Notes: generated by a model not told the origin, from the letters alone. 64,000 nucleotides of DNA from Porogramme epimiltina (GCA_900155495.1 FTLJ01000847.1:1-64000), one strand, 5' to 3'. Shown: positions 1 through 11,176, counted from the first letter of the stretch. Made by a program: numbers and translations.

Positions 1-1075
1 AAGTACCACGAATGGATGACGGACCCCGAGCTGCGCGAGCTCACCGCAAGCGAGCCGCTCACGCTCGAAGAGGAGTACGAGATGCAAAGTGAGCCCCCCT
101 CCCCATTCTCGCTCCCCCCTCCCACTCCCCCGGTCCTCGTCCCACCCCCGCATCCCCCTTTCACCCCGCGCACCAGGGGCCTGGTTTATCGCGCGATTGC
201 ACGTCGCGACGCGGTGGGGGCGCCACCAGCGCCGCCCCCGCATCCCGTCTGAATCCCGAGCCCGCGCCCCTGAGCGCCATCATTTCCCCCGCACGCACGC
301 GCTCCCTGTTACCACACACGTCTGACGATCGCCCCGCTGACGGCGCCCCGGCACGCAGGACGCTGGCGCGAGGACGACGACAGTGCGTGCGCTTACCCCT
401 CCTGCCCCACGAGCCCCCCGCGGCTCGGAAATCGAGCGGGCCCGCTTACCCCGCGCGTGCGCGCCAGAGCTCACGTTCATCCTCCTTTCCGGGCCCGGCG
501 CCCCCGCGGCTGATCGAGGAGAAGCCGACGCGGAAACGGAAGCGCGGGGCGAAGGAGAAGCAGGCGTGAAAGCGGAAGTGCCGGAGGTGCAGCGCATGAT
601 TGGCGACGCGAACCTCTTCCTGAAGGGCAGCCCCGGCGAGGAGGAGTTCGAGGCCGAGGTGGAGATCATGATCGCGGGTGAGCTTCTTTCCCTTTGCTCG
701 CCCGCCCGCCCCCAGCCCAAGCTCCGCTCCGACGCCTTCGCGACTGGCGATTGACGAATTGACGACTCACGACTCACGCTTCACGCCGACCGCGCCGCAG
801 AGCCGGCGTACCGCGGGCGCGGCGTCGCGCACACGGCGCTGCAGCTGATGCTGTCGTACGCGACGGCCGCGGACGCGCCCGCGCCGCTGCCCGTGCCGCG
901 CGCGCGGCTCGTCGCGCGCATCGGGGAGACGAACGCGCGCAGCGTGCGGCTGTTCGAGAAACTCGGTTTCACGGTCACCAAGCGCGTCGCGGTGTTCGAG
1001 GAGGTCGAGATGCGGTACACGGCCGGCGCGGAGGGCCCGCAGTGGGTCGCCGGCGAGGTGAAGACGGTTGCGTGA
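1..1075 (+). CDS. NAT9-like N-acetyltransferase (GNAT family), 5' end cut by window
   Basis: Exons read as 1-88, 359-382, 468-677 and 801-1075; every junction is GT..AG and the phases agree. The frame opens in KYHEWM and passes through the LTASEPLTLEEEYEMQ block that is typical of eukaryotic N-acetyltransferase 9. It then reads RRWREDDDKLTFILL, GDANLFL, the acetyl-CoA loop EPAYRGRG (R-G-x-G type), ETNARSVRLFEKLGF and a final FEEVEMRYT segment, and stops at TGA. These are the NAT9 blocks in the usual order. The missing N-terminus should be short, about 25-30 residues by comparison with the animal protein. The 24-nt second exon is recognisable only because it completes the conserved W-x-E-D-x-D-K run. 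The segment around 490-590 (E/G/A-rich) is longer than I recall in animal NAT9. The substrate is probably protein N-termini or tubulin, as reported for the family; the sequence alone does not show this. Confidence 0.85.
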
Positions 1076-2132
1076 AGGGAGCGGGCGGTTGTATACAATT
1101 TGCGTGGATGAGTGTATGTACAAATTGCGCTGGGCGGGCCCGAGACGCCACGTACGGCGGGGATGAAGGCGAGGCTAAGAAGGTGGAGGAGGGAACGCGC
1201 CACGGGGCGCTGCGGGTATGGGGATCTGCCGGACGCGCGGAGAAGCGCGAGAATCAATTGTCGAGCGGCGCGCGTCAGGCTTACGAGTTTACTTATCGCG
1301 CGGACGCTTCGCGCAAACTTCCAGCCTTCCAGGCGCGAGCGTGGGACGACGTCCCCGGAATTGGCGAGGGCTCTTCGAAGCACGCATTGGGCGACGGGAG
1401 GGTACTCCTGCCCAGCTCGGACGCAAGAGCGTGTGTCCGCCTGCGCGTGGTTTGGCTGCGCGCGAAATGGCGGGGTGGGGAGTGGACGACACGGAAGGCT
1501 GGGGCGGCGTCGAAGATCTAGGCACGGGCGATGCGAGGCTGGGGAAGGGCGCATTAAGCCGGGCGTCTATCTGACGATCGGAGCGCGGTACCCCAGATCC
1601 GGGCCCACAGGGAAGAACGGGTGCTCGGGAGGGTCTTAGTCTGAGCGTGTCGACGGGGTCGTCCCATGCGGAGAGTCCGACCGGGGAGACGTAAGGTCGG
1701 ACGACAAGGGTTGGCGATCAGGGAGGGGGTGGGGAGTGCGGGGTCGCAGTGGCTTGTCGGGGGAAGGAAGACGCTAAATCGAAGGGTGGCGGGCGCAAGA
1801 CCAATGGAGGGGGCGGGAGAGGAGACACATGAGCGGGCGTCGCCCTGCCCGCCGTTCCTTCGCGTTCCCGTCAAAGGACACCTGACCTTGGCGCGCAGCC
1901 AGATCGGGGGCGGGCAACCCGTCGGGAGGCGACCTGGCGTACAGTGTGACGACTGCTTCAGGCCAAGTCCCACCCTCTGATCACTAATCGCCCATGTCCT
2001 TCTCCGGCCCCCTCCCCCGCGTCCTCTTTCAACTATATAAACCGCCCATGCCGTCAGCCCCTTTCTTTCTCCCACCTCTCCCACCTCCCTCTCTCTCTCC
2101 TCCACCTCTATCACTCGCTCAGATCCTCCGCC
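1076..2132. other. Intergenic region with the aldehyde dehydrogenase promoter
   Basis: No convincing gene. Open frames on both strands between 1042 and 2150 overlap one another and match no family I know, as expected in GC-rich DNA. The last 100 nt hold a TATA box and a pyrimidine-rich leader for the next gene. Confidence 0.6.
2034..2041 (+). promoter_or_regulatory. TATA box of the aldehyde dehydrogenase gene
   Basis: TATATAAA lies 92 nt before the ATG at 2133. A C/T-rich tract at about 2052-2120 follows, the usual setting of a fungal transcription start. Placement is by sequence only. Confidence 0.55.
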
Positions 2133-4309
2133 ATGCCCGAGACTTTCGTCCACAAGTTTGATACCCCTGTCTTCAAGGGCGAGGTCTCCGTCCCGCTCGG
2201 CCTCTACATCGACGGCAAGTGGGTCGACGGCGCCAACAAGACGACCATTGAGTACGTGCTTCTTTCTATTTCCCCCTCGACAGATCCGCGTTCGCGAAGG
2301 GCATCCCTGAGCTCTTGTTTGCGGCTGTATGCGCCTTGTGTGCGTCGTGCACCTGTCGTGGCCATCGCGAGGACCGGCGGCTGCATCTCCCTCTTGTCTC
2401 TGCGCTGGGGAAAACGGGCCTAGCTAGGCTTCACTGCGCCGCCGTTCTCCCACTCGCCGGGCGCACATTTCAGTCTGTGGGACCCGGCGCGCGAGGAAGC
2501 GTCTTGCACGACGGCATCATTGCGTCACCCCATGTGACCCCCAATCTCCCCAGATCTCGGACCGAGCGCTCGCTTCCGTCCCGCGACGCGCGTTTACTCA
2601 CTCTTCTTGCTCTTCCCCAGCGTCATCAACCCGACCAACGGGAAGACGATCACCAAGATCTCCGAAGGCACCCCCAAGGATGTCGATGCCGCCGTCGCCG
2701 CCGCACACAAGGCCTTCGACACCACCTGGGGCCTCAATGCCACCGGCGTAGAGCGCTCGCGCCTCATGGGCAAGCTCGCCGACCTCATGGAGGCCAACCA
2801 GGACAAGCTCGCCGCCCTCGAGGCCCTCGACAACGGCAAGACCTTCAACTGGGCAAAGACCGCCGACGTCGCCCACTCCATCCAGTGCATACGCTACTAC
2901 GCCGGCTGGGCAGACAAGATCCTCGGCCAGACCATCGAGACCTCCGAGGCCAAGCTCACCTACACCCGCCACGAGCCCCTCGGCGTCGTCGGCCAGGTCA
3001 TCCCCTGGAACTTCCCCCGTGAGTCCCGCACTTGGGCCGTCGATCGGGCCACCCCCACTGACAGCTGTCCCCGCAGTGCAAATGATGGCGTGGAAGCTCG
3101 GCCCCGCGCTCGCGACGGGCTGCACGATCATCCTCAAGCCCTCAGAGTTCACGCCCCTCACCGCGCTCTACATGTCCGAGCTTATCCACGAGGCGGGCTT
3201 CCCTGCTGGCGTCTTCAACCTTGTCAACGGCTACGGCGCCACCGTCGGCCAGGCGATCTCCGAGCACGAGGGCATCGAGAAGGTGCGTGCGCGCGCTCCG
3301 CGTCCTCGCGCGTCCCGGGCTGACGGCTATATGCGCGCCAGATCGCGTTCACGGGCAGCACGCTCGTCGGCCGCAAGATCATGGAGACCGCGGCGAAGTC
3401 GAACCTGAAGAAGGTCACGCTCGAGCTCGGCGGCAAGAGCCCAACGATCATCTTCGACGACGCGGACCTCGACCAGGCCGTCAAGTGGGCCGCGTTCGGC
3501 ATCTAGTGCGTACTGCGCCGCGCGCTCGTGTGCGCCTGGGGACTGCTGCTGACGCGCTCTGCCTGCAGCTTCAACCACGGCCAGTGCTGCTGTGCGGGCT
3601 CGCGTATCTTCGTGCACGAGAACATCTACGACGAGTTCCTCAAGCGCTTCACGGAGCACACGAAGTCGCTCAAGGTCGGCGACCCCTTCCACCCCGAGAA
3701 CTTCCAGGGCCCCCAGGTCTCGCAGCAGCAGTACGACGTACGTCCCGCGACGCGCTCTCTCTTCGCGCTATCGCTGACCTCCCCCTCAGCGTATCATGGG
3801 CTACATCGACTCCGGCAAGGAGCAGGGCGCGACGCTGCACCTCGGTGGCCAGCGCGTCGGCTCAGAGGGGTACTTCATCACGCCGACGATCTTCACGAAC
3901 ACGAAGCCGGACATGAAGATCGTGCAGGAGGAGATCTTCGGGCCCGTGTGCGTCCTGATCAAGTTCCACGACGACGCGGACATCATCCGCCAGGCGAACG
4001 ACTCGGTGTACGGCCTCGCCGCCGCGGTGTTCTCGCAGAACATCACGCGCGCGCTCTCGACCGCGCACAAGCTCCGCGCGGGCACGGTGTGGGTCAACAT
4101 CTACAACATGCTCTACCCGAACGTGCCGTTTGGCGGGTACAAGCAGTCCGGTATCGGCCGCGAGCTCGGCGAGTACGCGTTGGCGAAGTGAGTGTCTTCT
4201 CCCTCCCCTTTCTGTGGCGTGTGCGTGTGCGCGGCGGAGCTGATGCGGCCCCCTCTCTAGCTACACGAACGTCAAGGCGGTGCAGGTCAACCTCAGCATC
4301 ACTATGTGA
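2133..4309 (+). CDS. NAD(P)+-dependent aldehyde dehydrogenase, 500 aa
   Basis: Seven exons: 2133-2251, 2621-3018, 3077-3282, 3342-3505, 3569-3737, 3790-4187 and 4261-4309. They total 1503 nt, so a complete 500-aa protein of normal ALDH length. It starts [12 protein letters not shown] and ends in NLSITM. Family marks in order are PWNFPLQMMAWK (Rossmann entry), the glutamate motif LELGGKSP with catalytic Glu near 269, [10 protein letters not shown] with catalytic Cys near 303, EEIFGPV, and the C-terminal PFGGYKQSG. It oxidises aldehydes to acids with NAD(P)+. No targeting peptide is obvious, so it is probably cytosolic, like the fungal Ald/AldA proteins involved in ethanol and acetaldehyde use. 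A TATA box sits at 2034. The first intron is long (369 nt); the others are about 50-75 nt. Family assignment is firm; the physiological substrate is not known from sequence. Confidence 0.95.
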
Positions 4310-5549
4310 GCGGCGGAGGCGGCTTGAGGGTTTCGGCGAGATGTTTATAGCTATCGTGTACTTGTATTGCTGCATGCTGTATACATAGGGACAGTTCTAT
4401 CGAGTTTTCAAAAGCATTTTCATTATACAATCTTCATTCTGTCTGAGCGGCGGCGAGCTCTTGTCAATTTTTGGAGCTTTAGCGCCTGATGACGTCGCGA
4501 CTTCCGGCGCTTGAAGAGCGCGCTGCTCATGGCCAGCCTTTTCGTTCTGGTTTGACCCTTGACCTGCTCTCGTTTGGAGTGCTCTCTCCTGCACCCTGGT
4601 GCCCCTCCTACACTCGTGGCAAAGTCTGTGGCTTCAAAGATTCTCCCCCATACGCTGGCATCCTTTTGGCGAGTCTCACAGTAATGCGACGCGCTCCGGA
4701 CCTCGAGCTTGAAGACACCAACAACGGATGACCAACGTGGAATCCACAGCCAGTGTCTTCAACCTCGGCATCACCCGACTGTTGAAGCCTATAGAGTGCC
4801 GGAAGGCGGTGAATCCTTCCGCTTTGACAGCTGTTATCAGAGCGATAGGCCCCTACAAAATAAATTACACACGGCGGACTCCAGTCGGACTCAACGCGAA
4901 TCACGTATTTTCATGGCGCGAAGGCTCGGGAGTGCGAGCCGTGGCGTCAATCGCCTCTCCCTCCCCTGCGCGACGCGAATTTCCGTGACCCGCTAGAGCT
5001 CCGTCTAGACCGCTGTGTGAAGGTTATCTTGTGAAAGGGCTATCGATTTGATAACAGCTGGAACGTCCGACCGCTCTCGTGGGCTTTGGCTTGGCATAGT
5101 CTTAGAGCGGTATCATGGTCCGCCGTCATTGCGCATGCCATGTGATGTTGGAGGGCACGAGCATGGTGAGGTGGGGCTGGGGAGGGTCGAGAAGTGAGGT
5201 TCTGCGGGTGGGTGGGGGAAGGTCCAAACGGGGGGAAGTGCCCCCCCATGCCGGTGAGTGTCGAGTCTGTCGCAGATATCCGTCTGCGGGACATGGGGGC
5301 GATGTTCGTACGTGCATTCTTTGGCTCGACCGGTGGCGATGTGCTTATGGAAGAAGCACTTCTCGGGTGTAGCGAACACGCATGTTCAGTCTCCTTGCTG
5401 GAAGGATACTCCCTGGCAGGCGGGGACGGCACACTGCACCCATATCATTACATTCTGTGTTCTCATCCACCTTTAAATTCATTACCAGAGTTCACCATAC
5501 ACGCATACGCACTTGTTCAACATCGTGATTGGCGAGACTAGAAAGCCTA
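4310..5549. other. Intergenic; 3' flank of F-box copy A, part of the duplicated unit
   Basis: No gene recognised. From about 4474 the DNA resembles 8004 onward in blocks, for example around 4568 versus 8075 and 5308 versus 8488. It is therefore the downstream flank copied together with F-box genes A and B. Confidence 0.55.
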
Positions 5550-7442
5550 TTAGAAGTGCAGAGGCTGGCATCTCGGCAACTCCCATTCCTTGAGTGTCCA
5601 GTACTTCTCGGCTGCCTCCGTGCGCCAACCTTCCCGCAACACGAACGGCGCTGCCAACTCGTTCGGAGGCGGGACCTCAAACTCTTCGACGTAGTCCTTC
5701 GTCGCTGTCCTGAGAAGCTCCGACATCTTCGCGAAATGCTCCGAACAGGAGGGCGCGAGAGCCATATGGTCCTCGGAGGCCCAGTTTTGGTAGACGAGGC
5801 GTTTGACAGGCTTCCCAGCCGCGACACGGGCAGCAAGTGCGCTGACCAGAGAGGGTGAGATCACCTTCGCCATTCTTTCAGCGGGGCCCTCATTGAGCGG
5901 GCCTCCGTCATCTGAGCGGTTGTGCAAGTTAGCTCTTGGGTGCCCCACAAGCATGGAACGTGCCCTACCAAGATAGCGCGTGCCGTTTTCCGTGTTCACA
6001 TCCGCGGCGTTGTACATCGCTGCATCCACTCTTGCGTGCGTGCACATGTGGGGGCCCTCCCCTTCGCGATAGTATCGAGGTGAATTCGACTCATGCATGT
6101 ACATGTGCACGACATCGAGGGCAAGGGTTTGTAGAGCAGGACAAACCATGGGGCCCATCGAGCCCAGGCACTCGAAGACGTCTGCGAAGGGCGGGGGATC
6201 GTGGGGCTCACAATCGTCCTCGTGGGTGTCGAAGTAGAAGGGAAAGCGGATTCCAAGGTGCTCTAACCCGGGAGCGTTGTGAAGGAGTCTCCGGATGCTT
6301 GCTAGGTCCGATATGGATACGTTGAGTGACACTAGCCTCGGCAATATGTCAAGAAAACCGGACGTCCACTTGTCCCACTTGTCCGCGTCAGGGTTGTCGA
6401 TATACTTTTCGAACCAGATGCCGCCCGTAGGTCCTTCGGCGATGAAGTATTCGTCGTAATCACGGAAAGCCACCTCGGCGTGTGTGACCTGGTCCAGGAC
6501 TAGCAGGGGAGGTAACAGGATCGGTTCTAATTCTAGCTCCAAAGGATGCATTTCAGTGTCGCTGACACGAATCCATACGTCTTGTGAGAGGGAAAGGTGG
6601 GAGAGGAGGGATAAGCAGGGATACAGCTCTCCACCCACGAAGGTGCAGGACTGCAGACGTGGGAGAGTGACAATAGATTCTTGGTTGCCAGAAGCACCTT
6701 GAAATACCGGTCTGAAAGCCCCGTACGGACCCATCAAATGCAGGGTCTCGAGCCGTGGCATTTTCTTCAAGAGATCGAGGACCATTGATTGACTGACGCG
6801 TTCGAGGACGTTCCTGAAGGATAGATACAGATGAGTGAGGTTGGGGAAACGATCTGCGGGTAACCATCGAACTACGGGACGCAAAGCGAGAGCGGAAAGC
6901 CCATGGGAGATCTGGTTTCCGAGCGTGTGGTAGCACAGGGGCTCAGGTTGACCCCGAGTCCGGCTGCTTGAAATGCATCGAATTCTTCCGTCAATGGCCA
7001 CCGTGAGACATTCGAGATGGTCTGTCTTTATACACTTCAAGCACTCGAGTATAGTTGAGATGTCGAAGGATTGGTGCGGCAAGGTTAGACTGAGTCTACT
7101 TATGCGCTGTCCATAATCACGAAGGATAGCGCGGGTATCTTCGATTTGCGTCTCGACGGTGAGAAACATTGACAGCCCCAGATTGCGAGATCGCCGTGCA
7201 AATTCGTCCAGTTGGGCGACGTTTGTGTTATCCATGGTGGTCCAAAGGGCAGGATAACCAATGGCAATGTCCCTCCAGCGGCGGCATACGCGAGTGATGC
7301 ATAGGAGAGGAGACGTGTCGACCTTTGAACAAGGCGCTTGAGGGCGAGGCGCGGCAATAGCCAGGAAGGACTTGAATATGTGAATGAGAAGCTCAGCCGG
7401 GAGTGTGCTTATGGGACTTGACTCATTGACCTCTTCGGCCAT
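5550..7442 (-). CDS. F-box protein, copy A of tandem pair A/B
   Basis: A single open exon of 630 aa from ATG 7442. Residues about 10-65 form an F-box: STLPAELLIHIFKSFL, then VCRRWRDIAIGYPALW. The remainder is a poorly conserved leucine-rich C-terminal region of the type that recruits substrates in SCF ubiquitin ligases. Blocks shared with the other F-box proteins here are the EGPTGGIWF segment, PVKRLVYQNW and a C-terminal EKYWTL. Sister gene B begins two exons earlier. The corresponding DNA here (7476-7610) keeps both splice junctions but has no ATG in frame, so the internal ATG at 7442 is the only supported start. The true product may be N-terminally short, or the gene may be failing. F-box assignment is firm; substrate unknown. 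Confidence 0.75.
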   Translation of the reverse strand: MAEEVNESSPISTLPAELLIHIFKSFLAIAAPRPQAPCSKVDTSPLLCITRVCRRWRDIAIGYPALWTTMDNTNVAQLDEFARRSRNLGLSMFLTVETQIEDTRAILRDYGQRISRLSLTLPHQSFDISTILECLKCIKTDHLECLTVAIDGRIRCISSSRTRGQPEPLCYHTLGNQISHGLSALALRPVVRWLPADRFPNLTHLYLSFRNVLERVSQSMVLDLLKKMPRLETLHLMGPYGAFRPVFQGASGNQESIVTLPRLQSCTFVGGELYPCLSLLSHLSLSQDVWIRVSDTEMHPLELELEPILLPPLLVLDQVTHAEVAFRDYDEYFIAEGPTGGIWFEKYIDNPDADKWDKWTSGFLDILPRLVSLNVSISDLASIRRLLHNAPGLEHLGIRFPFYFDTHEDDCEPHDPPPFADVFECLGSMGPMVCPALQTLALDVVHMYMHESNSPRYYREGEGPHMCTHARVDAAMYNAADVNTENGTRYLGRARSMLVGHPRANLHNRSDDGGPLNEGPAERMAKVISPSLVSALAARVAAGKPVKRLVYQNWASEDHMALAPSCSEHFAKMSELLRTATKDYVEEFEVPPPNELAAPFVLREGWRTEAAEKYWTLKEWELPRCQPLHF

Positions 7443-7475
7443 ATTGGTAGCACCTCCTTTCCCTAATCCTACTGT

Positions 7476-7687
7476 CTTAAAAACGACGGTCAGTTAGTAT
7501 ATCCCGTAACGTCATCCAAACCTCAAAGATACAAACCTGAGGGTGTCTGGAAGGACTGAAACGTCAGCAAGACCCAATATCTGCCTACCAGAACCTGTGG
7601 ATCGCTAACCTTTGTGATCCGCTGGCTTGAACAGTACGAACTGCAGTAGTGATACTGTCGACGAACGGACAGTGAAAACTCGAGAGA
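7476..7687 (-). other. Degenerate N-terminal exons of F-box copy A (start codon absent)
   Basis: Same layout as sister gene B. Exon 1 ends at 7610 (CAA AG, donor GTTAGC). A 10-nt microexon lies at 7537-7546 between AG and GTTTGT. The third exon would begin in frame at 7475 and run into ATG 7442. Upstream, the frame shows ACG where copy B has its ATG (ACG near 7685-7687). An in-frame TAG lies just before the alignable part (7729-7731), with no other ATG between. The RNA may still splice here as leader sequence. Confidence 0.55.
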
Positions 7688-8838
7688 GATGTCGTGTCTG
7701 AGAGTTCGAGCCCAAAATGTTTGGTGGACTATCGGTCAATGATGGCTGTGAAGAGTGGGCTCAGGGTATGTTATAGGTAAGAAACGGGGTGGCCCGGGGT
7801 GGGGGTACTAGGGATTTGTACTTATGTATGAGTTGCTCGAGTCATGAGTACTCGGCGAGCTCGAGTCATGAGTATTTGTGATTCGAGCTCGAGTCGCTCA
7901 TGGGCGTTCGACGAGTCACGACACGTTAGAATCCAGCCCGCTCTTTGCCGAAGGCTACGCACGTTACGTAAAAGCATTCTATCATCCAATGCGCACTCTG
8001 CCCGAGCTCTAGCGCTTGTTGGATCGAAGAGCGCCGGGCGAGCTGCTTTGTCCTGGCTTGGCCTTGGACCTATTCTCGTTTGGGCTACTCTCTGCTGCAC
8101 CCTAGTATGCCTCCTCCTCCCGCTTGTAGTAACGTCTACATCACATTCCAAGCTGGCTATGCATCAATGGTACCCTAGCGATTCTCGTAGTAATGCATGA
8201 CACACTGCGGACTATCTTGAAGACAGGTTCCCATCCTTTGCTCTGACTTCTGAGCGTTCGACTGCTCTCGTGGGCCTCGACTTCACGGAAAGGGGCTTGA
8301 AGGAGGGTTTATTTGGAGTTTTTGCCATTTCATGAGACGTCGGATAGCAGAAGCATGCCGAGGCGAGGTCGAGGAGCATCGGGAAGAGATGGGGGAGTCC
8401 CCCATCTCTTCGGAGGAGGGAGGTGCTCTCCCATGCTGGCAAGGGCCAAGTCGGGCGGATTTATGCGCAGAGATGGGAGCGAAGTTGGTACGTGCATTCT
8501 TTGGCTCTAAAGGTGGCGATGCGCTCACTGAAGACGCACTTCCTTGGATGTAGCGAACCCACATGTTCGTTTACGTGCACGTCAAGGGAGCCCCCTAAGT
8601 AGCATGCTAGACATGCACCTCCAGCGTATCCTCTGGTCATGCACCCCCACCTTCGTCCTACCTCGTTCGATTCTGTAGCTGTGTGGGCGCATACACATCT
8701 CGTGTATAATTACTCTCATTGTCCTCATCGTGTTTCATATACATCACCGAAGTTTGTCGTACACATACACGGACGTCCCGAGTTTCGAAGAAAACACGCA
8801 TCACGACTAACAGCATTCCAGGTCTGGAAGGCCCACTA
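7611..8838. other. Gap between F-box copies A and B
   Basis: Holds the upstream flank of A and, from about 8004, the downstream flank of B. An exact 16-bp direct repeat, GCTCGAGTCATGAGTA, lies at 7835-7850 and 7859-7874. No gene seen. Confidence 0.5.
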
Positions 8839-11176
8839 CTAGAAGAGAGGCGAGTATCTCGGCACCTCCCTTCCCTGGAGCGTCCAATACTTCTCAGCTT
8901 CCTCCATGCGCCAACAGTCCCGCAGCACGAACGGCGCGGCCAGCTCGTTTGGACGCGGAACCTCGAACACTCCGACGTAGTCCTTCGTGGCTGTCCTGAG
9001 AAGCTCCGAGACCTTCGCGAAATGCGCTGAATATGAGGGGGTGTAGGCCATCTGGTCCTCGGTGACCCAGTCTTGGTAAACGAGGCGTTTCACGGGCTTC
9101 CCTGCCTCGGTACGAGCAGAAAGCGCTCTAATCAGGGCGTCCAATATTGCCCTAGCTACTCCTTCAGCGTTGTGCGGGCCTCCGTTATCTGGGCCGTTGC
9201 GCAAGTCAGCGCTCCGGTTCCCCACGAGCATAGAAGTCTTACCGAGACGGCGCGCGCCGTTCTCCATCTTCTCGTCCCCGTCGTCGTGCGTCGCCCCGTC
9301 CTCTCCGGTGCGCGTGCTCGTGTTGGAGCCCTCCCCGCTGTGGCCGTCTCTGGGAAACTTCTTCCGCATGTGCACGTGGATGACGTCGAGGGCGAGGGTC
9401 TGTAGAGCAGGACAAACCAGGGGCTCCTCCCGGCCTAGGCACTCGAAGACGTCCGTGAAGGCAGCATCGTGGGGTTCGCAATCCCCGTGGGGAGTGTCGG
9501 TAGGCCAGTGAAAGGGCAAGCGGATTCCAAGATGGACTAACTCGGGCGCGTTGTTGAGGAGACCGCGGATGCTGGCCGAGTCGGATATGGAGACGTTCAG
9601 AGACGTCAGGAGCGGCAAAGTCTCAAGAAAACAGGACGTCCACCTGTCCCACCTGTCCGCACCTGGGTCGTCGATGTACGTATCAAACCAGATGCCGCCC
9701 GTGGGTCCTTCGGCGATAAAGTATTGGTCTCTATTGCGTAAAGCCGCCTCGGCGTGTGTGACTTGATCCACAACCAGCAGGGGAGGGAGCAGGATCGGCT
9801 CCGATTCCGACTCGAAAGGATCTGGCATGGTGTCGCTGACGCGAATCCACATGTCCTGTGGGAGGGAAAGGTTGGAGAGGAGGGAGAAGTAGGGATCCAG
9901 CTCCCCGCCTACGAGGGTGCAGGACTGCAGACGCGGGAGGCTGACAGTGGGGTGTTGGTCACCCGATTCACCATGACTGAACCCCTCCGAGCTTGCCAAA
10001 TGCAGGAACTCGAGCTGTGGCGTTCTCTGCAAGAGGTTGATGACCATTGGTTGTCTAACGAGTCCGAGTGTGTGGTTGACGGATAGATACAGGTGGGTGA
10101 GGATGGGGAAGTGGCCTTCGGGGAACCACGGGGCGACGGGATGCAGCACGAGAGCGGAAAGCTTGCTGGAGACCGAGGCGTTGAGGGGGTGATGGCGCAT
10201 GGGCATAGGTTGTCTCCAGTTCTCCAGGAGTCGAATCGTTCCGTCAAATGCCACTGTGAGACATTCGAGGTGATCTGTCTTTATACAATTGAGCAGGATC
10301 GGGATGTCGAGGGACTTGCGCAACAGGGTTAGGCTGAGACTGCCTATGCGCTGACCATAATCGCGAAGGATAGTGCGGGCATCTGTGATTCGCTCCTCGA
10401 TGGTTAGAAACATTGACAGAGGCAGACTGTGCGACCGCCGAGCGAATTCGTCCAGTTGGGCAATGTTGCTATTATCTATGACGGTCCAAAAGGCAGTACA
10501 ACCAATGACGATGTCCCTCCATCGGCGACATATGTGAGTAAGGCGGAGGAGAGGTGTCGTGTCAACCTTTAGACAAGGCGCTTGGGGGCGAGGGGCGGCA
10601 ACAGTCAGGAAAGACTTAAATATGAGAATGAGAAGTTCGGCCGGCAGTGTGCTTATTGGACTTGACCCATTGTTCTCTCTGTTCATATCAATAGCTCCTC
10701 CGACTTGCACTAATCCTACTATCTTGAAAACGAGGGCCAGTTAGGATGTCTTGTAACACTACTCAATTTTCGAAAATACAAACTTGGGCATGCCTAGAAG
10801 CATTCGAACGTCAGCAAGGTCCGGTCTCAGTTTAACAAAACGTGTGGCTCGCCAACCTATTTGGCCCGCTGGCTTGAATAGACCGAGCTGCAGTGGTAAC
10901 GCTGTCGGCGCCATCAACGAGCGGACGCCCGCTGAAATCCCTGAGATACGCCATGTCTAAGTCCACCCTAGAAAGTTTTGCGAAGAACTGGCTGATGATA
11001 GTGGGGAATAGTGGGCTCGTGATATGCCATAAGTAGGAGACGGGATCTCTGGCCGCCCAAGGGGAGAATAGGGACTCGTACTCGGTGGTATGCTCAAGCA
11101 ACTTGTCGCGCCCGGGCGTTTAACGACACGTTGGGAGCCCGCTCTTTGCCGAAGGTCGATCCCCCACGTTACGTAA
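8004..11176. repeat. Tandem duplication unit B (F-box gene plus flanks)
   Basis: Second copy of the unit described at 4474-7971, same orientation and nearly abutting it. The spacing between matching landmarks varies from about 3.2 to 3.5 kb because of indels. Confidence 0.75.
8839..10954 (-). CDS. F-box protein, copy B of tandem pair A/B, with 10-nt microexon
   Basis: Three exons, read on the minus strand: 10857-10954, 10784-10793 (10 nt) and 8839-10722, giving 663 aa. The start is the ATG at 10954 (MAYLRDFSGRPL). Exon 1 ends in phase 2 (AG); the microexon GCATGCCCAA restores phase 0, giving R-H-A-Q; exon 3 then reads IVGLVQVGG and on into the F-box. Both introns are 63 and 61 nt, exactly as at the matching place in copy A. 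The F-box reads STLPAELLILIFKSFL and ICRRWRDIVIG. Later blocks are EGPTGGIWF, PVKRLVYQDW and EKYWTLQG. If the two upstream exons are not used, translation would start at ATG 10686 (615 aa). Likely an SCF adaptor; substrate unknown. Confidence 0.75.

Larger units (their letters stand above)
4474..7971. repeat. Tandem duplication unit A (F-box gene plus flanks)
   Basis: Direct repeat of 8004-11176. Matching landmarks: GAGCTTTAGCGC near 4474 with GAGCTCTAGCGC near 8004; TCTCGTTTGG at 4567 with 8074; GTACGTGCATTCTTTGGCTC at 5308 with 8488; the F-box coding region (5550-7475 with 8839-10722); and CCCGCTCTTTGCCGAAGG plus ACGTTACGTA, ending near 7970, with the same words ending near 11175. The copies have drifted, with small indels, so the duplication is not recent. 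Unit ends are approximate. Confidence 0.75.

Noticed and set aside
2598..3161. 187-codon frame antisense to the aldehyde dehydrogenase
   Set aside because: Mirror of a strongly GC3-biased coding exon, with no family resemblance.
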